A stretch of DNA of 64,000 bases from Aerolutibacter ruishenii (GTDB lineage: Bacteria; Pseudomonadota; Gammaproteobacteria; Xanthomonadales; Xanthomonadaceae). This document shows positions 58,149 through 64,000 of this stretch, one piece after another; positions within the stretch are counted from its first letter, which is position 1; each line of letters opens with the position of its first letter. The position numbers were made by a program, and so were the translations under genes. The DNA lies in contig NZ_VLKP01000006.1 in assembly GCF_007830115.1 (NCBI RefSeq), positions 1-64,000 on the forward strand. The letters are read 5' to 3'. The notes beneath the pieces are model-generated. The model saw nothing but the letters and a program-made list of their open reading frames with translations. It was not told where the DNA came from and made no database searches.

Positions 58149-58265
58149 CTAGTCGCCGGCCTGCGGGAGGCTGGCGTTGTTATTCACGTTATTGCCGCGC
58201 ACCAGGGCGCAACCGCGTCCGAGGCGGGCGGTGCAGGTACTGGAGGGAGAGGCAACAGAACTCAT
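58149..58265 (-). CDS. Asn-rich leader peptide of asnB, 38 aa
   Basis: A short reading frame starts at ATG 58265 after AGGATGA and ends at TAG 58149. The peptide starts MSSVASPSSTCTARLGRGCA and ends NNVNNNASLPQAGD, with Asn at 25, 26, 28, 29 and 30 (codons AAT AAC GTG AAT AAC AAC). The cluster of codons for the product of the next gene is the mark of a regulatory leader. The peptide itself is not expected to have a function. Confidence 0.8.
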   Translation of the reverse strand: MSSVASPSSTCTARLGRGCALVRGNNVNNNASLPQAGD

Positions 58266-58377
58266 GGATTCATCCTGCAGCATCCCCCTGGCCTGCGCAA
58301 GCGATGCTTTCCGCTGAAACGAAGCGCAGCAGTCCCACCCCGTTCATCCGATATGCTGATCGCAGGAGGTGCAGGCC

Positions 58378-60738
58378 ATGAAGTGGATTCGCCGGGGGTT
58401 CGTGCTGATCGTGGGGGTGGCCGCGGTGGCGGCGCTGCTCGGGTGGTGGTTGCTGCGCGGCAGCCTGCCGCAGCTCGATGGCCAGCTCGCGACGCCGGGA
58501 CTGTCCGCGCCTGTGACCGTGCAGCGCGACGAACTGGGCATCGTCACGGTGGACGCCGTCAGCGAAGCCGATGCCATGCGCGCGCTGGGGTATGTGCATG
58601 CGCAGGAACGCTACTTCGAGATGGACCTGATGCGCCGCACCGCCGCTGGCGAACTCGCGGGCCTGTTTGGCGAACGGGCGGTCGAGCTGGACAAGTCCCG
58701 GCGCGTGCACCGCATCCGCGCACGGGTGACGCGTGACCTGGCACGCATTGCCGGTGACAAGCGCGCCGTGCTGGATGCCTATGTCGAAGGCGTCAATGCC
58801 GGCCTGGCCGCGCTGCGCACGCGTCCCTGGCCGTATCTCCTGCTGCGCACCCGCCCCGAACCATGGCGTGCGGAGGACAGCGCGCTCACCGGCTTCGCGA
58901 TGTACTTCGACCTGCACGACCCCGGGAATGCGCGCGAACTGGCGTTGTGGCGCCTGCAGCCGCGTTTGCCCGCGCCCCTGTTCAACCTGCTGGCCTACGA
59001 CGGCAGCCAATGGGACGCACCGATCGCCGGACGCGCCCGCGGCGATGCGCCCCTGCCTTCCGCGACCGAACTGGACCTGCGCACGCTTGCCGGCGCACGG
59101 TCGGCCAGCACCCGCCGCCTGGACGACATCGCCGCCACCGGCAGCAACAACTTCGCGGTGGCCGGCGCGCTCACGCGCGATGGCCGCGCCATCGTCGCCG
59201 ACGACATGCACCTGGGCCTGCGCGCGCCCAACATCTGGTTCCGCGCCCGCTTGCGCTATGCGGACGCGATGGCCGCGGGCGGCCGCGTGGACGTCACCGG
59301 GTTCACCCTGCCCGGTCTTCCCACGGTGGTGGTGGGAAGCAACGGCCACGTGGCTTGGGGTTTCACCAACGGCTATGGCGACTGGCTGGACTGGCGCCGC
59401 GAGCGCCCGTGCCCGACACGCAATGTGTCCACGGGTTGTGAACCGACGGTGCGGCATGATGAGCCCATCGCCGTTGCGGGCGGCCGTCCCGAACCCTTCA
59501 CGGTGGAGGAATCGGCCTGGGGCCCGATCCTGCATCGCGAACCGGACGGCACCGCCCTGGCCCTGCGCTGGACCGCGCACTTGCCGGGCGCGCTGAACTT
59601 CGGGCTGAGCCATTTCGCCCGCGCAGGATCGCTCGACCAGGCGCTCGCCTTCGCCGACACCGCCGCCGTACCCGGCCAGAACCTCGTGATCGGCGACCGC
59701 ACCGGTCGCATCGCGTGGCGCATGCTCGGGCCCATGCCACTGCGCGGTGCGGGCTGCTCGATCCACCATCTGGTGGAGGAAGGCGATGCCTGCCGGCCGT
59801 GGCCGGTTTCAACTGCCGGGGCGCCGGCCGTGATCGACCCGCCCGCCGGCCGGCTGTGGACCGCCAACAGCCGCGTGGTGGACGGCCACGCGCTCGACCG
59901 CATCGGCGACGGAGGCTACGTGCTCGGGACACGGGCCCGGCAGATCCGCGATGCGCTGTTCACGCACGAGCAATTCGACGAGCGCACCCTGCTCGCCATC
60001 CAGCTCGATGACCGGGCCGGGCTGCTGACCCCGTGGTGGCACCTGTTGCGTGACAGCGCCGCACGCACCCGGCGTCCAGCGCTGACGGCCCTGGCCACGG
60101 CGGCCAAGCATTGGGAAGGCCGCGCCGCGGCGGATGCGGTGAGTTACCGGCTGGTGCGCACCTGGCGACTGGCGGTCAACCGCCGCATCGAAGCCGGCCT
60201 GCTGGCGCCGGCCCGCGCCGCACTGGGTGACAATGCGGCGCTGCCCTCGTTGCCGCAGCTGGAAGGCGTGGCGTGGCCGATGGTCACCGCGCGGCCCGCG
60301 CATTTGCTGCCGACGGGCTACGCCTCGTGGGACGCTTTGCTGGAGGATGCTGCCATCGAAACCCGCGATGCGCTCATGCGCCAGGGGCCGCTGGAACAGC
60401 GCACCTGGGGCGAGCAGAACACGGCCAACATCTGCCATCCGCTGGCCGGCGCGCTGCCCGCCTTCGCCAAACCGTGGCTGTGCATGCCGTTTGAACCGCT
60501 GCCGGGCGATACGGCCGTGCCGCGCGTGCAGACGCCCGACAAGGGTGCGTCGCAGCGCATGGTCGTGGCGCCCGGCCATGAGGCCGAAGGCATCGCGCAC
60601 ATGCCCGGCGGGCAGAGCGGACACCCGCTGTCGCCCTTCTGGGGAGCCGGCCACGACGACTGGGTGCACGGCCGTCCCACGCCGTTCCTGCCCGGGGCGG
60701 CCCGGCACACGCTGCGCATGGTGCCTACCCAGCGCTGA
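58378..60738 (+). CDS. Penicillin acylase family amidohydrolase
   Basis: A 786-residue Ntn-hydrolase of the penicillin/acyl-homoserine-lactone acylase family. An N-terminal hydrophobic segment (KWIRRGFVLIVGVAAVAALL) targets it to the periplasm. The precursor would self-cleave before the Ser in AATGSNNFAVAG (about residue 255), giving alpha and beta chains; the Ser becomes the nucleophile. Other family motifs: GYVHAQERYFEMDL and GLPTVVVGSNGHVAWGFTN. GGAGGTGCAGGCC places a strong ribosome binding site before the ATG at 58378. The natural substrate (N-acyl lactone, beta-lactam or other amide) is not known. It is divergent from the asnB leader. Confidence 0.93.
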   Translation: MKWIRRGFVLIVGVAAVAALLGWWLLRGSLPQLDGQLATPGLSAPVTVQRDELGIVTVDAVSEADAMRALGYVHAQERYFEMDLMRRTAAGELAGLFGERAVELDKSRRVHRIRARVTRDLARIAGDKRAVLDAYVEGVNAGLAALRTRPWPYLLLRTRPEPWRAEDSALTGFAMYFDLHDPGNARELALWRLQPRLPAPLFNLLAYDGSQWDAPIAGRARGDAPLPSATELDLRTLAGARSASTRRLDDIAATGSNNFAVAGALTRDGRAIVADDMHLGLRAPNIWFRARLRYADAMAAGGRVDVTGFTLPGLPTVVVGSNGHVAWGFTNGYGDWLDWRRERPCPTRNVSTGCEPTVRHDEPIAVAGGRPEPFTVEESAWGPILHREPDGTALALRWTAHLPGALNFGLSHFARAGSLDQALAFADTAAVPGQNLVIGDRTGRIAWRMLGPMPLRGAGCSIHHLVEEGDACRPWPVSTAGAPAVIDPPAGRLWTANSRVVDGHALDRIGDGGYVLGTRARQIRDALFTHEQFDERTLLAIQLDDRAGLLTPWWHLLRDSAARTRRPALTALATAAKHWEGRAAADAVSYRLVRTWRLAVNRRIEAGLLAPARAALGDNAALPSLPQLEGVAWPMVTARPAHLLPTGYASWDALLEDAAIETRDALMRQGPLEQRTWGEQNTANICHPLAGALPAFAKPWLCMPFEPLPGDTAVPRVQTPDKGASQRMVVAPGHEAEGIAHMPGGQSGHPLSPFWGAGHDDWVHGRPTPFLPGAARHTLRMVPTQR

Positions 60739-60760
60739 CGCCGCAGTCCCTGCCCGCTGA

Positions 60761-61966
60761 TTACACGCTGCGGGCCAGCAACATCCGCTCGATCAACGCG
60801 AGGTACAGCGACGGCAGCGCCTGCAGATCGGCCACGCGCACATGCTCATCCACCTTGTGGATGCTGGCATTGACCGGGCCGATCTCGATGCACTGCGTCC
60901 CCAGCGGCGCGATGAAGCGCGCATCGGAGGTGCCGCCACCGGTGCTTTCCTCCGGCATCGCGCCGGCAAACCCGGCCAGCACCTCGCGCGCCGCGGCCCG
61001 CAACGGGCCTTCAGGCGTGTAGAAGGGCTCGCCGCTGCGATGCCAGTGCACCGAATAGTCCAGCGCATGGGCCTGCAGGATGGCCTCGCACTCGTGCTCC
61101 AGCTGCGAGGCCGTCCAGGTCGGGTTGTAGCGCAGGTTGAACAGCACCTGCAGCTCACCGGGGATGACATTGTTCGCGCCGGTGCCGGCGTGGATGTTGC
61201 TCACCTGCAGGCTGGTCGGGGGGAAGGTCTCGTAACCCTCGTCCCAGCGCCGTGCGGTCAGCGCCGCCAGCGCGGGCAAGGCAAGGTGGATCGGATTGCG
61301 CGCCTTCTCCGGGTACGCCACATGGCCCTGCACGCCACGCACCGTGAGCGTGGCCGACAGGCTGCCGCGGCGACCCACGCGCAACAGGTCGCCAAGCACG
61401 GCCTTCGACGACGGCTCACCGGTCACGCACCAGTCCATGCGCTCGCCGCGCGCGTGGAACGCTTCGGCCACCTTGCGCACACCATCGATTGCATCGCCCT
61501 CCTCGTCGGAGGTCAACAGGATGGCGATGCGCCCGGGATGTGCAGGGTGCGCATGGGCAAACTGTTCGGCGGCCACCACGAACGCTGCGACGCTGCCCTT
61601 CATGTCCGCCGCGCCGCGGCCGTACAGCACGCCATCACGCACCTCGGGCACGAACGGATCGCTGGCCCACGCCTCGCGCGGACCGGGCGGGACCACGTCG
61701 GTGTGGCCCAGCAACACGAGGGTGGGGCCGTCATCGCCATGCACCGCCCACAGGTTGTCGACCTCGCCGAAGCGCAGATGCTCGCAGCGGAAACCGGCCT
61801 GTTCCAGGCGTTGCGCCAGCAGCGGCTGGCAACCGGCATCGTCCGGCGTCACCGACGCGCGCGCGATCAGTTCGCAGGCCAGCGCCAGCGCCTGCCCGCC
61901 CATGTCCTTTGCCCGCCGATCGTCCGCCGCCACGCCGCTCCCGTGCACCCTGTCCGCCTCACCCAT
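60761..61966 (-). CDS. dapE: Succinyl-diaminopimelate desuccinylase
   Basis: DapE releases succinate from N-succinyl-LL-diaminopimelate in lysine and wall synthesis. The zinc ligands are in [12 protein letters not shown] (His, Asp), [14 protein letters not shown] (Asp), [10 protein letters not shown] (Glu pair) and [10 protein letters not shown] (His). The start is ATG 61966 (GGGAG eight bases before); ATG 61903 would give 380 residues, closer to the usual length. The gene follows the ArsC-like gene and dapD, a lysine-pathway cluster also found in Escherichia coli in part (yffB-dapE). Confidence 0.94.
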   Translation of the reverse strand: MGEADRVHGSGVAADDRRAKDMGGQALALACELIARASVTPDDAGCQPLLAQRLEQAGFRCEHLRFGEVDNLWAVHGDDGPTLVLLGHTDVVPPGPREAWASDPFVPEVRDGVLYGRGAADMKGSVAAFVVAAEQFAHAHPAHPGRIAILLTSDEEGDAIDGVRKVAEAFHARGERMDWCVTGEPSSKAVLGDLLRVGRRGSLSATLTVRGVQGHVAYPEKARNPIHLALPALAALTARRWDEGYETFPPTSLQVSNIHAGTGANNVIPGELQVLFNLRYNPTWTASQLEHECEAILQAHALDYSVHWHRSGEPFYTPEGPLRAAAREVLAGFAGAMPEESTGGGTSDARFIAPLGTQCIEIGPVNASIHKVDEHVRVADLQALPSLYLALIERMLLARSV

Positions 61967-61990
61967 CACCATGCTCCCGCATGCCGCACC

Positions 61991-62350
61991 TCAAGCGCCG
62001 ACGCCAAACCGCTTCTTGAAGCCGTTGTCGCTGAAGCCCTGGGTGACCACGCCATCGTCGGTCACCACCACCGGACGACGGATCAGTTGCGGATATTCCT
62101 TCAGCAGCAGCTTCCACTCGGCATCCGATCCGGGCGACTTTCGCGCCTCCGGCAACGTGCGCCACGTGGTGGACGACTTGTTGAGCATCGCCTCCCAGCC
62201 GCCCAGTTGTTCCTTCCATGCCACCAGCGTGTCCGGCGCCTGCCGCTCGTCACGGTAATCGACGAAGGCATGCGCGACACCGAAGCGGTCCAGCCATCGG
62301 GTGGCCTTCCGGCACGTATCGCAGTTCTTCAATCCGTACAGCGTGGTCAT
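61991..62350 (-). CDS. ArsC/Spx-like reductase (YffB type)
   Basis: A 119-residue thioredoxin-fold protein of the ArsC/Spx family. The redox-like motif CDTC (LYGLKNCDTCRKATRWL) is near the N-terminus and IRRPVVVTDDGVVTQGF is the family C-terminal half. It resembles Escherichia coli YffB, which also neighbours dapE, more than true arsenate reductases. The role may be glutathione-dependent thiol reduction. It follows dapD by five bases in the same operon. Confidence 0.9.
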   Translation of the reverse strand: MTTLYGLKNCDTCRKATRWLDRFGVAHAFVDYRDERQAPDTLVAWKEQLGGWEAMLNKSSTTWRTLPEARKSPGSDAEWKLLLKEYPQLIRRPVVVTDDGVVTQGFSDNGFKKRFGVGA

Positions 62351-62355
62351 GCCGG

Positions 62356-63252
62356 TCAGTCCGCCAGGCCGCGCAGCAGGTCGTTGATGCTGGTCTTGCC
62401 GATGGTCTTCGCATCGACCTGCTTGACGATCACCGCGCAATACAGCGAATGCGAGCCGTCCTTGGCCGGCAACTGGCCGGACACGACCACGCTGTACGGC
62501 GGGACATGGCCGTAGCTGATCTCGCCGGTCATGCGGTTGTAGATGCGGGTGCTCTGGCCCAGGAACACGCCCATGCCGATGACGCTGTGGTGGCCAACGA
62601 CGAAGCCCTCGACCACTTCCGAGCGCGCGCCGATGAAGCAGTGGTCCTCGATGATCGTCGGGGTGGCCTGCAGCGGCTCCAGCACGCCACCGATCCCGGC
62701 GCCTCCGGACAGGTGGCAGTGCTTGCCCACCTGCGCGCAGGAACCCACCGTCGCCCAGGTATCGACCATCGTGCCTTCGCCCACGTGCGCGCCGATGTTG
62801 ACGAAGCTCGGCATCAGCACCACGTCCTTGCCGATGAAGGCGCCACGGCGGGCGATCGCGCCCGGCACCACGCGCGCGCCCAGCTTGCGGAACTCGGTTT
62901 CGCCGTAGCCGCCGAACCGGGCCGGGACCTTGTCCCAGAACGGCGCTGGCGCGCCCTCGACCACCTGCATGTCGTTGACGCGGAAGTACAGCAGCACCGC
63001 CTTCTTCAACCACTCGTTGACCTTCCAGCCGCCGTCGCCGTCGGGCTCCGCGACGCGGAACCGGCCGTCTTCCAGCCCCGAGATCACGCTTTCCACCGTC
63101 TCGCGCAGTGAACCCTCGATTTCGTCCAGGGTGAGCATCGTGCGCCGTTCCCAGGCGCTGTCGACCATGAACTTCAGCTCATCCACTCCGGGGCCCTTCG
63201 GCGCGGCCTTCTTGCGTGCGGTCTTGCGGGCGGTCTTCTTGGCGGGACTCAT
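62356..63252 (-). CDS. dapD: Tetrahydrodipicolinate N-succinyltransferase
   Basis: DapD transfers a succinyl group in the lysine/diaminopimelate pathway. The 298-residue protein has the left-handed beta-helix of hexapeptide repeats ([20 protein letters not shown], then [11 protein letters not shown] and [11 protein letters not shown]). The first 20 residues are a Lys/Ala-rich extension ([20 protein letters not shown]) absent from Escherichia coli DapD. The ATG overlaps the glnD stop by four bases (ATGA), so it is coupled to it. Confidence 0.95.
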   Translation of the reverse strand: MSPAKKTARKTARKKAAPKGPGVDELKFMVDSAWERRTMLTLDEIEGSLRETVESVISGLEDGRFRVAEPDGDGGWKVNEWLKKAVLLYFRVNDMQVVEGAPAPFWDKVPARFGGYGETEFRKLGARVVPGAIARRGAFIGKDVVLMPSFVNIGAHVGEGTMVDTWATVGSCAQVGKHCHLSGGAGIGGVLEPLQATPTIIEDHCFIGARSEVVEGFVVGHHSVIGMGVFLGQSTRIYNRMTGEISYGHVPPYSVVVSGQLPAKDGSHSLYCAVIVKQVDAKTIGKTSINDLLRGLAD

Positions 63253-64000
63253 CGGCTTTCTCCATCTAGGCAGGCCAGCAGCGCTTCACGGAGCGCCTGC
63301 TGTGCGGGGTCGTCGAGCGGCAGGTCGCGCTCGTCGGTGATCTGGAACACGTCTTCGGCGCGTTCGCCGAAGGTGGCAATACGGGCATCGTGCACGCGCA
63401 GGCCCTGGTCACGCAGCGCGCACGCCACGTCGGCCAACAGGCCCGGGCGGTCGTTGCACACCAGGCTGAGCATGGTGCGCGGCTGGCCACTCGCGTCGAG
63501 GGTGTAGAAGCCCACCTGCGGCACGATGCGGAAGTGGCGCAGGTGGCGCGGCTGCGCGCGACGCGCGGGGCGAATGGCCTCCAGCGAGCCGGCAAGCGCC
63601 ATGGCGAGCCGGCGTTCGATGTCCTCGGCCGAAGGCGTGGTGCGCGGATCGGCGGGCACCACCTCGAAGCTGTCGAAGATGGTGCCATGCGGGCCATCCA
63701 GCACGCGCGCCTGCTGGATGGCCAGACCACAGCGGTCGAGCGTGGCGACAATCGCGGCGAACAGCCCATCCCGGTCGGGCGAGTGCACGAACACTTCCAA
63801 CGCGCCGGCATGCGCCGACACGGGACGGGCACGCACGCGCGTCTCGCCGGTCGCCACGCCCCGCAGCGATGCCGCCTGCCAGGCCAACTGGTCGGGGCGC
63901 CCGCGCTGGAAGCCGACATCGGGCATGCGTGCGAACAGCGCATCCACTTCCTCGTCGCGCACGCCGAAGGCGCCGAGCATGGCCTTGGCACCGGCGCGCG
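63249..64000 (-). CDS. glnD: GlnD uridylyltransferase, C-terminal part
   Basis: GlnD uridylylates and deuridylylates PII proteins in response to glutamine. Only the last 250 codons are in the window; the gene continues beyond 64000. Two ACT domains that sense glutamine are visible: [19 protein letters not shown] and [19 protein letters not shown], each followed by a beta-alpha-beta pattern. The frame has no start at the edge; the in-frame Met at 63980 is internal. It precedes dapD as in other gammaproteobacteria. Confidence 0.92.
   Translation of the reverse strand, partial: RAGAKAMLGAFGVRDEEVDALFARMPDVGFQRGRPDQLAWQAASLRGVATGETRVRARPVSAHAGALEVFVHSPDRDGLFAAIVATLDRCGLAIQQARVLDGPHGTIFDSFEVVPADPRTTPSAEDIERRLAMALAGSLEAIRPARRAQPRHLRHFRIVPQVGFYTLDASGQPRTMLSLVCNDRPGLLADVACALRDQGLRVHDARIATFGERAEDVFQITDERDLPLDDPAQQALREALLACLDGESR

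Larger units (their letters stand above)
58087..58265 (-). promoter_or_regulatory. Ribosome-mediated transcription attenuator of asnB
   Basis: The leader encodes a peptide with five Asn codons in a window of six. GCAGGCC, 16 bases after the last Asn codon, is a perfect complement of GGCCTGC in the first arm of the terminator. A ribosome stalled at Asn codons would leave GCAGGCC free to form the antiterminator and allow asnB transcription; one that reaches the stop codon would cover it and let the terminator form. This is the logic of trp/his-type attenuators, here inferred for asparagine. Confidence 0.83.

Overview
The window looks like a chromosomal segment of a high-GC gammaproteobacterium of the Xanthomonadaceae/Lysobacteraceae type (Lysobacter, Luteimonas or Pseudoxanthomonas-like). 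This is inferred from strong GC bias at third codon positions, protein sequence character and gene order (ribF-ileS-lspA-ispH, rplU-rpmA-obgE, pstSCAB-phoU, glnD-dapD-arsC-like-dapE). No search could be run, so genus and novelty are not tested.

Positions 1-11040 are accessory. The left edge is an ISL3-type insertion sequence. The rest is mostly short unknown genes around a leftward replication module: an AlpA-like HTH gene (7863-8159), a fused primase-polymerase/helicase gene (5836-7860), a dense array of 7-bp iterons with nested inverted repeats (5602-5823), and a phage terminase small-subunit-like gene (4848-5387). This order resembles phage-inducible chromosomal islands (phage satellites). 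No integrase, large terminase or structural gene is present, so it is either a satellite running past the left edge or a degraded one. It stops next to tRNA-Thr(CGT). The right flank has two tiny conserved-looking genes, a candidate promoter-to-terminator small RNA (8971-9075), a winged-helix-like protein and a divergent XRE regulator/secreted-protein pair with an inverted-repeat operator.

Positions 11043-64000 are core chromosome. 11155-18179 (leftward): murJ, ribF, ileS, lspA, ispH. 18319-20451: rpsT (rightward), obgE, rpmA and rplU (leftward). 20671-25066: a YidB-like gene, uvrA and a thioesterase. 25070-32454: PCu(A)C copper chaperone, two enoyl-CoA hydratases, a PstS-OmpA fusion, rhodanese, NUDIX/DUF1289, an FKBP-like protein, an orphan RnfC C-terminal ferredoxin domain and nth. 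32609-40091: phosphate uptake, with an OprP-type porin, tandem pstS genes (one periplasmic, one lipoprotein) and pstC-pstA-pstB-phoU. 40241-42375: a probable RiPP metallophore (bufferin-type) cassette whose precursor carries two EF-hands. 42426-53267: rnt, VTT protein, a guanidinium exporter under a guanidine-II riboswitch, rlmB, rnr, deoC-deoD, tRNA-Leu(CAG), rnk, parC and tpm. 53275-64000: a GAF-GAF-GGDEF-EAL protein, asnB with its own asparagine-rich leader peptide attenuator, a penicillin-acylase homologue, then dapE, an ArsC-like gene, dapD and the 3' part of glnD.

The most notable items are the asnB attenuator (58087-58265), the EF-hand/MNIO cassette, the satellite-like replication and packaging module with its iteron array, the guanidine-II riboswitch, and the candidate small RNA.
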